Shown: positions 7,441 through 14,900 of the stretch, piece after piece
How the letters are laid out: every line of letters starts with the position of its first letter
Numbering within the stretch: the first letter of the stretch is position 1
NCBI GenBank assembly: GCA_030652715.1
Contig: JAUSQB010000043.1
Location: forward strand, 1-14,900
Origin: Rugosibacter sp.
GTDB taxonomy: Bacteria; Pseudomonadota; Gammaproteobacteria; Burkholderiales; Rhodocyclaceae
Direction of reading: 5' to 3'
Length of the DNA: 14,900 nt
Notes under the pieces: model-generated
The model's input: the letters and a program-made list of their open reading frames with translations, nothing else
Database searches by the model: none
What the model was told of the DNA's origin: nothing
Translations under genes and position numbers: made by a program

Positions 7441-8808
7441 TTAAGCCGTTTTCAATCCAGCTTTAGGCCCCATGGTTTCTTTCCCGCTCAGACGAGGATC
7501 GTAACGCTCGGGCACATCACCCCAGCTATCGGCGTGCATCAAATCCAGCCAGCGCTGGTACATATTGCGTTGATTGGCATCGTTATATTGACCTTGATAA
7601 ATAATGCCCGGCAATTCGGGATGCTCAATGCGACGGCTGATGCCACTGCGGTAGTGCAGCTTTTCCCGGCGGGTAACCACGCCACGGTTGGTTTGCGTGC
7701 AGTTTTCCCAGTTTTCACCATCATCCATTTCAAACGCGCCACCGGGGCCAAAGGTTTGCATCACACCTTTGGTAATTTCATCCTTGATGTCATCCGGCAT
7801 ATTTTTATTAACGATGACCCAGGTTTTGAGTTCAAACTGAGCGGGACCTTTAGGCATCCACTGACGGAAAGTTGAAATACCGGGCAAAAATGAAACATTC
7901 GGGAAGATCGACGCAGAAGCGACCGAACCAAAAATCTTCGAGCGCATTTCACCCAGGCGCTCGGCCATGTTGGGGCGCAGCTTGTTGTAGTACTCCATGA
8001 CTTTTGGGCGACCAAGCAAGAACAAGTCGCCAACGCCTTCAGTGCCAAACTCCCAACCATGCCCATTCACGCTGGCGTGGTAGGAATTTTTCATGTCAAT
8101 TGCCGGGAAAGGCTGGCCATTGTTCATGGCGCGCGCACCCGAATCGTGCGTCCAGCCAGCGTGATAAGCGTCACCAATAAAATTCTCAACGCCAAACTTC
8201 CAGTTCGCACCAATCACCGACTTGATGCAGCCACCGATGAGTTCAGTACCGCCTTCTTCGTTATCCAGAATCATGTCCAGATACCAGCGGAAATCGCCGA
8301 GATAATCTTCCAGGCTGGGCGCATTTTCATCAAACGTGGCGAAAATCAGGCCTTTGTAGTTGCCCACTTTGGCAACTTGCTTCAAACCCCATTTCGATTT
8401 ATCGATATCGCCTTCATCGTAGCAATATTCTTCATGCATGCCCATGAGCGCGCCATCCGTACCAAAGCCCCAGCCATGGTAGTTGCATACAAAGCGACGC
8501 GTGTTGCCCGCATCGGCAAAGCTGACCTTGTTGCCGCGATGCGGGCAGGAATTCAGGAAGACTTTGACGGAGTTGTCTTTTTGGCGGCAAACAATCACGC
8601 CATCCTCACCCATATAGGTGGTGAGAAAATCACCGGGATTCGGAATTTGCGAGTCATGCGCAACGAACAACCAGCAGCGAGCAAAAATCTGTTCCATTTC
8701 ACGGTCGTAAATGGATTGCTCCCAGAACACGCGACGATCCAGCCAGCCTTCGTCCAGATTCATGTAGCTATCGTAGCGACCGTTGTCCTTGAATTTTTCA
8801 ATCTTCAT
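7441..8808 (-). CDS. Rieske ring-hydroxylating dioxygenase large (alpha) subunit
   Basis: The 455-aa protein is the catalytic subunit of an aromatic-ring dioxygenase. It carries the Rieske 2Fe-2S ligands C88-x-H90 (CPHRG) and C108-x2-H111 (CNYHGWG). The mononuclear iron site is ENFIGDAYHAGWTH, with H216 and H221 as ligands and D213 as the bridging acid to the neighbouring subunit's Rieske centre. The third ligand is an Asp in the MDDGENWEN segment (362-363). Overall it resembles the toluene/biphenyl/phenylpropionate (BphA1/HcaE) group more than the benzoate group, for example FARCWLFVAHDSQIPNPGDF and GLIFATFD. The substrate is unknown. The start at 8808 is chosen because AGGAG lies about 8-9 nt before it; an in-frame ATG at 8838 lies upstream of that site. 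It is the first gene of the operon. Confidence 0.93.
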   Translation of the reverse strand: MKIEKFKDNGRYDSYMNLDEGWLDRRVFWEQSIYDREMEQIFARCWLFVAHDSQIPNPGDFLTTYMGEDGVIVCRQKDNSVKVFLNSCPHRGNKVSFADAGNTRRFVCNYHGWGFGTDGALMGMHEEYCYDEGDIDKSKWGLKQVAKVGNYKGLIFATFDENAPSLEDYLGDFRWYLDMILDNEEGGTELIGGCIKSVIGANWKFGVENFIGDAYHAGWTHDSGARAMNNGQPFPAIDMKNSYHASVNGHGWEFGTEGVGDLFLLGRPKVMEYYNKLRPNMAERLGEMRSKIFGSVASASIFPNVSFLPGISTFRQWMPKGPAQFELKTWVIVNKNMPDDIKDEITKGVMQTFGPGGAFEMDDGENWENCTQTNRGVVTRREKLHYRSGISRRIEHPELPGIIYQGQYNDANQRNMYQRWLDLMHADSWGDVPERYDPRLSGKETMGPKAGLKTA

Positions 8809-8861
8809 TTCAGCGTCTCCTCTTGGTGTGCATGTCAAAGCAATCGTTATTTAATTTATCC

Positions 8862-8876
8862 ATAGATAAAATCTAT
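8862..8876. promoter_or_regulatory. Perfect palindrome upstream of the oxygenase operon (candidate operator)
   Basis: ATAGAT-AAA-ATCTAT is a perfect inverted repeat with a 3-nt spacer, centred about 60 nt before the large-subunit start. The region from 8840 to 8954 is AT-rich and unlike the GC-rich genes around it. A second inverted repeat (GTTAT/ATAAC, 8903-8919) lies further upstream. On the minus strand, TTGATA (8879-8874) overlaps the palindrome and could be a -35 box, but no convincing -10 was found. A regulator binding here is inferred; no regulator gene is in the window. Confidence 0.4.
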
Positions 8877-8935
8877 CAAATAAATACTCTCTGTTTTAAA
8901 ACGTTATTTTCAATATAACCGACCAAAGCAGTCTA

Positions 8936-8953
8936 CTTTTATTCATATAAAAG
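8936..8953 (-). terminator. Hairpin just after the addA-like stop
   Basis: CTTTTAT (minus strand, 8953-8947) pairs perfectly with ATAAAAG (8942-8936) around a 4-nt loop, 2 nt after the TGA of the addA-like gene. It is AT-rich and lacks a clean T-run, so it is a weak terminator candidate or an mRNA 3'-end stabiliser. It separates addBA from the oxygenase operon on the same strand. Confidence 0.35.
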
Positions 8954-8954
8954 A

Positions 8955-11900
8955 TCAATCATTCACATGACTAAATCTCTGCGCAAGCGGAACCAGCTTG
9001 CCATGCGCCACATAAAATATGGCTAACTGCGGCGGCAAACTCTCCTCAGTAAAGAGTGCTGAATACCTTTCCAATTGAGCACGAAAGCGCTCGGCATGGG
9101 CGACAAACGCCATATCGCTTGCCTGTGCGCCAAGATCAGCCGTTTTGTAGTCGATGATCCAGCGCACACCGTTGTCAATAAACGTGCGATCAATCACCCG
9201 CGTTTCCATTGTGTTCATTGTCCCCAGTGAATTCTCCGCCCCCCAAGTAGACGTGCCATGCGGCGTATCACCGGCGCCGACTTTTGAAAGCGCCAATTCA
9301 GTCCCTGCACTTTCATGTGCTGCCAGCAACCAGCGGCCTGCTTCGCTAGTCACTGTCGCATGCAACATCCTCACCACGCGTGCCGCGCCACGGCTGGCAT
9401 CGGCAGACGCCCAACCTCGGCTGGCAAGCCAGCTTGCAGCAGCGGGCTGCAAGCCGTTCAACCGGGCGTCATCCCACTTATCAACCTGACCCGCCATTTG
9501 TTCCAGAAACGCATGGGTGAGCGTGCCGAGTGCTGCGGCCAGCGCGTCTGTCGTTGTTCCTGCCGCAAAGGTATCAGTGACGTTCGGCGATGCTAATGGC
9601 GAAGACAGCAATGCGGATGAATCGGCCTTAAGCGCGCGCGCAGGCAGATTCTTCTGCCGCACCAGCTGCGGCACGAAGGTAGCCAAATCGGTGATTAAAT
9701 CGGATGCGTTAACTCCGTCATCTGGAGCAACGGCTGATGGCGCTTCCTCCCCGCTCGGCAGCCTTGCCGCCGTCAATGTCGGCCATAAACGGGCAAGCGG
9801 CGTTCCTGCCAAAGGTGGCGCAAACCCGCCTCCCTCTGTTGCCCCCTCTTTACTCTCCCACACACCCGCCACCAGATGCAGGCGGCGCACGGCGCGCGTC
9901 GCTGCGACATACAGCACGCGCGCCTCTTCGTTGCTTTTGCGCTCCTGCTCCAGTTTTTGCAGGAAGTCATATACCGTCGGCTCGGCTTTGTTCGCACGCC
10001 GCGCATTCACTGGCGCGGCAACCAGCCGCTCGCCAGAAGTCAAAGCAAAGGTATCCCACGCCAGCAAGGGCACATCGCGCCCGGAGGATTTTTTATGCAG
10101 GCCTGGCAAAATCACGGTATCAAACTCCAGCCCCTTGGATTTATGTATCGTCATGAGCTGCAACCGGCCATCGGCGGCAGCGTCCACTGCCGCAAACAGC
10201 GCCGTCATGTCGTCCTCCAGACTATCCACCGCAAAGCGCCCCGCCGCATCAAGCGTATCCAGCCGATTGAAAAAAGCATGGGCATCCTGCTGCATGCTCT
10301 TCTGAGAATTTTCGTGCATAAGACACTGCGGCCCGCCTAACTGCTGCCAGACGTTTTCAACCCACACCCGTCGCCGTTGTCGCCCCTGTCCGGCCAAAGC
10401 CTCAGCCAGTACAGACTGCATGAACTGCACGCGCAACTGGCCATCCGCACTCAAGCGCGCAACGCGCGGAGCATCATTCATTAACGACCAGATCGTCGCC
10501 GCATGATCGTCGCCCGCCAGAGCAAATAAGTCGGCCAGGGTTAACCCGCACCACGGCGCGCGCAAAATCGCCAGCCAGTTCAGCCTGTCGCCGCGGTGAT
10601 GCAGGGCACGGGTGAGCGCAATCAAATCCTGCACAATCTGCCGCCCCACCAAAGGCTCGATATCCACGGCGGAAAAATGCCAATCGGTCTGCTGCCGCAA
10701 TGCGGTGACCAGCGCCGTCAAATGGTCCCGCGCGCGCACTAAAACGGCAATCTGTCGCTGCGGATCCTGCTGCCATTCCTCGCGAATGACCGCGATCATC
10801 TTTTGTGCTTCGCGTCGCGCAACCATCTGGCCATCGGCGGCTTGATCGACCGCCACCAGATGCACGCTGACCCCGGCCTGGGGCAAGCTTTCCCGCGTGG
10901 CCACGAAGGGGCGATAAGTAATCTCACCGCGTAACGGCTCATCCGCCACTGGAAAGACTTGCGGAAAATGTGCATTGATCCAATCCACCACTGCCGGGCA
11001 TGAGCGGTTATTGCGCGATAGCCGCAATGGTGTTAAGTGCAACTCGCCTATCCCCGTTTTTGCCACGCGCAAAAACAAGCTCACATCCGCTTTGCGAAAA
11101 CGATAAATGGATTGCATCGGGTCGCCCACAGCAAACAGCGTGCGGCCATCATTCGGTTGCCAGCCCGCCGTCAAGCGCTTGAGCAATTCAATCTGCATCG
11201 GGCTGGTGTCCTGAAACTCATCCACCAGCAAATGCCGAATACGGTAATCCAGCCGCAAACCCAGCTCCGTGGGGTCGAATTCATCGCCTAATGCGGAAAT
11301 GGCGCGAGCGGAAAGCTCGCCAAAATCAACCTCGCCGTTTTCGCGGAACACCAGCCATAGCTCTGCTGCCGCGAGCTTCATCAAGCCCACCAGCGCCTTG
11401 ATGATTTCATCTTGCGAGTGCTCGGCCGCGTTTTTCACTGAATTTCCAGTCTGAGGCAAATCACGAATACGCTGCAAGGCGATCACCGCTGACCTATCCA
11501 CCTCGGCAAGAAACGCCAGCATTGCATCTTTTTGCGCCTTGAATTCCTTGCCGGGAGGAAATCCCTCGTTCACCCTGACCGTTTTGCGCGGCTCGTTTTT
11601 TTGCGTCAGCAACAGATCAGCCAACGCGCGCCAAGCGGCAAGTTGCGTTACATCGGGCAACAAAGACGCGGCCCAATCCAGTAAAACTCCATTACCTGCT
11701 TCACCGAGCTGCGCTGCCGCAAAGCGTGCCAGCGGCATCAAGCGGCTTTGCCAAGCATCGTTTAGCGTCGTTGCAATAAGAGCCAGCTCTTCATTCACCA
11801 GCGCGCAAATCGCGTCATCAATTGCTGCCTCGGGTTGCTCAAGCTGCGTAATCTCGCGCCATTGCTCGCGCCGCGCCAGCATGTCGGCAAGCAGGCTCAC

Positions 11901-12461
11901 CAGACGCGTGACATCGTTATCCAGATAGCCCAGTGCGGTGGCGACATTTTGCGCATGCGCATCATTGTCTTCGAGATGATCCAGCGCGCGCCGCGCTGCC
12001 TCGTCGTAATGGCGGCGCGCATCTTCTGCCACGCCAGGCTGTGCGCCAAAGCGCGACAACAAGGGCATCTGCCGCGCCAGACTGGCGCACAACGCATCAA
12101 TGGTGGTCAGCCGCAAACGGCCCGGCTGGGTTTCCAGTTGCCAGCCGCATTCGGCAGAGCGCGCCAAGGCTTTACAGGCTAGATCAAAGGTTATGCGCTT
12201 ATGCTCGGCATTTGGCAGCACGCCCGCGTGTGCGGCATGCAGGCTTTCTTGAATACGCTGCCGCATTTCACCCGCCGCCTTGCGGGTGAAGGTGATGGCG
12301 ATGATTTCTTCGGGCTCATCCACCGTGGCCAATAGCCGCAAAAAGCGCTGGGTGAGCAGCTCTGTCTTGCCTGCGCCTGCGGGTGCTTCGACAATGAAGG
12401 AAGCCATGTCCAACGCACGCTGGCGATTCTTTTGATCTTCCTGCAGCAAGGCGTTGATCAT
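8955..12461 (-). CDS. AddA-like (RecB-type) UvrD-family helicase-nuclease
   Basis: This 1168-aa protein is the helicase-nuclease subunit of an AddAB-type complex that unwinds and resects double-strand breaks before RecA loading. Helicase motifs are in order: Walker A APAGAGKTELL at 26-36, TFTRKAAGEM at 57-66, VDEFQDTSP at 413-421, AVGDPMQSIYRFRKAD at 444-459, TIHKSKGLEFD at 771-781, and LYVAATRA at 850-857. A C-terminal PD-(D/E)XK nuclease shows H983, D1091 (VIDRTF), D1104 and K1106 (IDYK), and Q1129. The start at 12461 overlaps the addB-like stop as ATGA, which implies translational coupling; an in-frame upstream ATG at 12500 is less likely. Residues about 1060-1077, just before the nuclease core, are encoded by a shortened copy of the dispersed repeat. 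The linker at 868-970 is long and low in conservation. Confidence 0.9.
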   Translation of the reverse strand: MINALLQEDQKNRQRALDMASFIVEAPAGAGKTELLTQRFLRLLATVDEPEEIIAITFTRKAAGEMRQRIQESLHAAHAGVLPNAEHKRITFDLACKALARSAECGWQLETQPGRLRLTTIDALCASLARQMPLLSRFGAQPGVAEDARRHYDEAARRALDHLEDNDAHAQNVATALGYLDNDVTRLVSLLADMLARREQWREITQLEQPEAAIDDAICALVNEELALIATTLNDAWQSRLMPLARFAAAQLGEAGNGVLLDWAASLLPDVTQLAAWRALADLLLTQKNEPRKTVRVNEGFPPGKEFKAQKDAMLAFLAEVDRSAVIALQRIRDLPQTGNSVKNAAEHSQDEIIKALVGLMKLAAAELWLVFRENGEVDFGELSARAISALGDEFDPTELGLRLDYRIRHLLVDEFQDTSPMQIELLKRLTAGWQPNDGRTLFAVGDPMQSIYRFRKADVSLFLRVAKTGIGELHLTPLRLSRNNRSCPAVVDWINAHFPQVFPVADEPLRGEITYRPFVATRESLPQAGVSVHLVAVDQAADGQMVARREAQKMIAVIREEWQQDPQRQIAVLVRARDHLTALVTALRQQTDWHFSAVDIEPLVGRQIVQDLIALTRALHHRGDRLNWLAILRAPWCGLTLADLFALAGDDHAATIWSLMNDAPRVARLSADGQLRVQFMQSVLAEALAGQGRQRRRVWVENVWQQLGGPQCLMHENSQKSMQQDAHAFFNRLDTLDAAGRFAVDSLEDDMTALFAAVDAAADGRLQLMTIHKSKGLEFDTVILPGLHKKSSGRDVPLLAWDTFALTSGERLVAAPVNARRANKAEPTVYDFLQKLEQERKSNEEARVLYVAATRAVRRLHLVAGVWESKEGATEGGGFAPPLAGTPLARLWPTLTAARLPSGEEAPSAVAPDDGVNASDLITDLATFVPQLVRQKNLPARALKADSSALLSSPLASPNVTDTFAAGTTTDALAAALGTLTHAFLEQMAGQVDKWDDARLNGLQPAAASWLASRGWASADASRGAARVVRMLHATVTSEAGRWLLAAHESAGTELALSKVGAGDTPHGTSTWGAENSLGTMNTMETRVIDRTFIDNGVRWIIDYKTADLGAQASDMAFVAHAERFRAQLERYSALFTEESLPPQLAIFYVAHGKLVPLAQRFSHVND
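9234..9285 (-). repeat. Dispersed repeat, shortened copy C, inside the addA-like gene
   Basis: On the minus strand 9285-9260 matches copy B 4650-4675 at 25 of 26 positions (AAAAGTCGGCGC, then GGTGATACGCCGC). After about 12 unrelated nt, CTTGGGGGGCGG (9247-9236) matches the 3' end of copy B (4727-4738) with one difference. The middle, about 40 nt of the full element, is missing. It lies in the same orientation as the gene and is translated in frame as KVGAGDTPHGTSTWGAEN. The gene stays open, so the insertion is tolerated. Confidence 0.75.
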
Positions 12462-14900
12462 GGTGCGGGTTCCGTTTTTTCCTGCATCGTGTGTTCCCAT
12501 TGCGCTCGCCGTTCGGCAACGCGCAACAAGGGGCTGACGTCACAATACTTGAGATCGTTTTCGTTCTCGAACACTACTGCCGCACAGCCATAGCGTATTT
12601 CCAGCGCCAGATCGATCAAATGCTGCGCCCAGCGCTCGCGCACTGCGGGCCAATTCGGAAAATCGGCCTCGGCATAGCGCCGCCGCTGGGCGTCTAACGG
12701 CAGCACATCGGGCAACAACCCGGCTTCTTCTGCCACGCCTGAAAACCCCGCTTCATCCATCACCACGCGCGCCAGCACCACTGCCGCCACAGCGCGATCA
12801 GGAAAAGCCAGCGCAGCGTAAATCGGCAGTTGCGGCTCGGCCATGCGCGGTTGCGCCCAGCTATCCGCCTTGGCACTGCGTCCGCTTTTGTAATCGATAA
12901 TCACCAAGCGGCCATCAGGCAACTCATCGATACGATCGACCACCACATGCACCGGCAGACCTTCAATATCCAAGTCATGCCGTGCCTCGCAAGCAAACAC
13001 CCGAAACGGCGCGCGCTGCGCTTCTATCGCTAGCCAGCGTGCCAGCACACGTTGCAAGCGCGCTACTTCCAGCTGCGCCAGACGTGTCGGCAAGGGTTCA
13101 ATGGCCCGCTGCTGATATTTTTCCAGCGCGTGATTGACCGCCTGTTGAATGCATTCCTCACACGCGGGCACCGACATCTGCAACAGATCGGCCTGGCTGC
13201 GCCCCCGCCAGAAATGCTCCAGGGCCAAGTGCAACAACGCACCTCGGGTTTTTGCATCCAGCCCGAAAGTCGGCGCTGGCAAGACGGCGGCACCCAGCCG
13301 ATAACGATAAAAACCCCACGCTGGGCACAGCGCCTGTGCCTGCAACAAAGCCGTGCCGCCACGAATAGCGTCGTCTGCCGTGACATCCGGCGCACGCGCA
13401 TCTTCAAACTGCTCCATTGGGACATATTCTGGCAAGGGCGAAACGGCGTGCTCCGAATCCTGCTGGAAATCCTGCCGATAGCGCATCATGTCATTCAACA
13501 ACGGACTCGGCTGAAGCTGTTTCTCGCCTTCCCTACCGGCCCAGGAGAACACCACCGTCGGCGCGCTCTTCAGCCACAGCGCCTGCATGGTTTGCGCCTG
13601 CACAGTCAGGCTGTCAGCGCGTGCGGCAGGCACTCCGGCACGGCGCTGCAATTCAGCCGGCAACAAAGGATTCGGGTGCGGTGCCGGGGGCCACACGCCC
13701 TCGTTCATGCCCATAAGCCATAGACCATCCACGGGCCCGGCCACGGCATCTGCCAGCGTGCACACCTCAACGCGTGCCGGGCGCTCACGCGGGGCGTGAA
13801 ACTGCACATCGCGACACTGGCGCTGCATCTGGCGCAACGCCTCACCTGCCGTCACTGTGCCCAGCATCGCATCCAGCTGCGCCAAAGCCGCCAAAATCTC
13901 GCGCAATGCCTCGCACGCGGCACGCTCGGCAGGCCACAGTGCGCGCTGCCCTGGCCAGCCCAGCGCAATCAACAAGGCTTCAAACCGCTCGCCCCAAGCG
14001 CTGGGCAACTGGCGACGCGACTGCGCAAAATCGCGGCTTACCTCCAACAAAACGGTGGTATGAGTAACTAACTGCGGCGCAGGATTATCTGCTGAACCGC
14101 GCACTGAACCACGCGCCAAGCATCGCACCAGCGCACGCTGCCAGCGCTCCAGCGACACCTCGGGCGGCAATAACTGACGCAAAGCTACTTCCACTTGCGC
14201 TCGCGCATCGGCTTCCGTGTCATCCGCCGACCAGCCCGGGCCGCACAACAACGCACCAGCGCCTGCCAGCGCCATGCGCTGCGGATGCACCGCCAGTTGC
14301 AACAACTGCAAGCCCACATCCACCAGCGATTCTGCCGCCAGAGGCGTGCCAGTCGCAAAGGCATAATCGCGCTCTCGCGCTGCCGCTGACACGCCTGTGG
14401 ATTCGACATGCAAAGCCTCTTCAAGGGCACGGGTCAGCAGATACCTTTGGGCAGGCAAATCGGCTACCGCAATCCGCACGCGGGCCTGTTCATTTTGCGC
14501 CAGCATCTCGCGCGCCCAGTGCGCTGCGGCCTGGCATTCCGTCTCGGCATCTACACATTCACCGATGCGGATTTGTGTTTCTCCTGCAGTGCTGAAATCC
14601 ACCTGAAACAGCGCCACGCCGCGCGCGGCAAGCGCTGCAAACAGACGCGCGTGCAGTGGATCAGGCACAGTGAAACCGGCGACACCCACCTGCGCGGGCA
14701 AACCTGCCAGCCCCCGCTCAATATAGCCAATGCGCCACAACATTGCCGCATCTGCCGTATGCCAGTTACCCGGCTCACAGGTTTTTTCCACCCGGCTACG
14801 CCAGCGCAAAAAAGCCCGATATTCTTCCGTTTGCAACGCCTCGGGCACCGTGATACGCCAAACTCGGCTCACACTTTCTGCCTCAGCCGCAGCCAGCGCC
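12458..14900 (-). CDS. AddB-like DNA repair nuclease subunit (N-terminus outside window)
   Basis: About 813 residues are visible and the frame stays open to the right edge, so a GTG at 14872 is unlikely to be the true start. The protein resembles the 'probable DNA repair protein' family of about 900 aa related to AddB, the partner of AddA. Family blocks (numbered from 14872) include VDGLWLMGMNEGVWPPAPHPNPLLP at 381-405 in two parts and SWAGREGEKQLQPSPL. A C-terminal PD-(D/E)XK nuclease follows: H548 (RGALLH), D646 (VDRID), D660 and K662 (IIDYKSG), and Q681 (QLPIYA). Of the four AddB iron-sulfur cysteines only C516 (QALCPAW) and C777 remain; positions 774 and 783 are Leu. Its stop overlaps the next gene's start (ATGA), so the two are one coupled operon. 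Confidence 0.87.
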   Translation of the reverse strand, partial: ALAAAEAESVSRVWRITVPEALQTEEYRAFLRWRSRVEKTCEPGNWHTADAAMLWRIGYIERGLAGLPAQVGVAGFTVPDPLHARLFAALAARGVALFQVDFSTAGETQIRIGECVDAETECQAAAHWAREMLAQNEQARVRIAVADLPAQRYLLTRALEEALHVESTGVSAAARERDYAFATGTPLAAESLVDVGLQLLQLAVHPQRMALAGAGALLCGPGWSADDTEADARAQVEVALRQLLPPEVSLERWQRALVRCLARGSVRGSADNPAPQLVTHTTVLLEVSRDFAQSRRQLPSAWGERFEALLIALGWPGQRALWPAERAACEALREILAALAQLDAMLGTVTAGEALRQMQRQCRDVQFHAPRERPARVEVCTLADAVAGPVDGLWLMGMNEGVWPPAPHPNPLLPAELQRRAGVPAARADSLTVQAQTMQALWLKSAPTVVFSWAGREGEKQLQPSPLLNDMMRYRQDFQQDSEHAVSPLPEYVPMEQFEDARAPDVTADDAIRGGTALLQAQALCPAWGFYRYRLGAAVLPAPTFGLDAKTRGALLHLALEHFWRGRSQADLLQMSVPACEECIQQAVNHALEKYQQRAIEPLPTRLAQLEVARLQRVLARWLAIEAQRAPFRVFACEARHDLDIEGLPVHVVVDRIDELPDGRLVIIDYKSGRSAKADSWAQPRMAEPQLPIYAALAFPDRAVAAVVLARVVMDEAGFSGVAEEAGLLPDVLPLDAQRRRYAEADFPNWPAVRERWAQHLIDLALEIRYGCAAVVFENENDLKYCDVSPLLRVAERRAQWEHTMQEKTEPAP

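Noticed and set aside
8059..8865. 268-codon open frame antisense to the dioxygenase large subunit.
   Set aside because: The dioxygenase has all catalytic motifs in its own frame; the antisense product shows no domain and no ribosome binding site context.
9517..10305. 262-codon Ser/Ala-rich open frame antisense to the addA-like gene.
   Set aside because: Low-complexity composition (Ser, Ala, Arg) and full overlap with helicase coding sequence indicate a shadow frame.
13265..13280. A 16-nt exact match to the start of repeat copy A (GAAAGTCGGCGCTGGC) on the plus strand within the addB-like gene.
   Set aside because: Similarity fades right after it, the 3' end of the repeat is absent, and the AddB spacing between RLGA and GLDA seems normal with no inserted residues. 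It may be chance in a Pro/Ala-rich GC-rich stretch, so it is not called a fourth copy.
1..14900. Search by eye for CRISPR arrays, tRNA or rRNA genes, insertion sequences, toxin-antitoxin pairs, phage genes or a defence system.
   Set aside because: No regularly spaced direct repeats, tRNA-like cloverleaf, transposase, integrase or phage protein was seen. The addA/addB-like pair is best explained as ordinary double-strand break repair, not a new defence system.

Overview
The window is bacterial chromosome, most likely from a betaproteobacterium. This is inferred from three things: the divergent layout rpsB-tsf versus map-glnD, the style of the S2, MetAP and GlnD sequences, and a pair of AddB/AddA-like recombination genes of the long type common in beta- and gammaproteobacteria. 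No species can be named from the sequence alone.

Layout. At the left edge, on the minus strand, are the first codons of tsf (EF-Ts) and the complete rpsB (ribosomal protein S2). A good promoter and a leader of about 120 nt precede rpsB. A 360-bp divergent intergenic region separates rpsB from the plus-strand pair map-glnD (methionine aminopeptidase, then the PII uridylyltransferase/uridylyl-removing enzyme, one base apart). A drug/metabolite (EamA) transporter follows on the plus strand. A strong bidirectional hairpin terminator separates it from a convergent minus-strand operon. That operon has three oxygenase genes: a Rieske ring-hydroxylating dioxygenase large subunit, its small subunit, and a membrane di-iron AlkB/XylM-type monooxygenase. 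No ferredoxin, rubredoxin or reductase gene accompanies them in the window. The right 6 kb is a translationally coupled minus-strand addB-like/addA-like helicase-nuclease pair for double-strand break repair. The N-terminus of addB lies beyond the right edge.

How the parts work together. The left half is housekeeping: translation (S2, EF-Ts), N-terminal methionine removal, and nitrogen sensing. The middle is accessory catabolism, probably oxidation of an aromatic or alkyl-aromatic hydrocarbon. The right part is recombinational repair.

The most unusual signal is a dispersed, structured repeat of about 90 bp. One full copy lies between rpsB and map. A second lies between glnD and the transporter. 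A shortened third copy lies inside the addA-like gene, in frame, where it appears to have added a short peptide segment next to the nuclease domain. A second oddity is that the AddB-like protein keeps only two of the four cysteine positions that normally hold the AddB iron-sulfur cluster.
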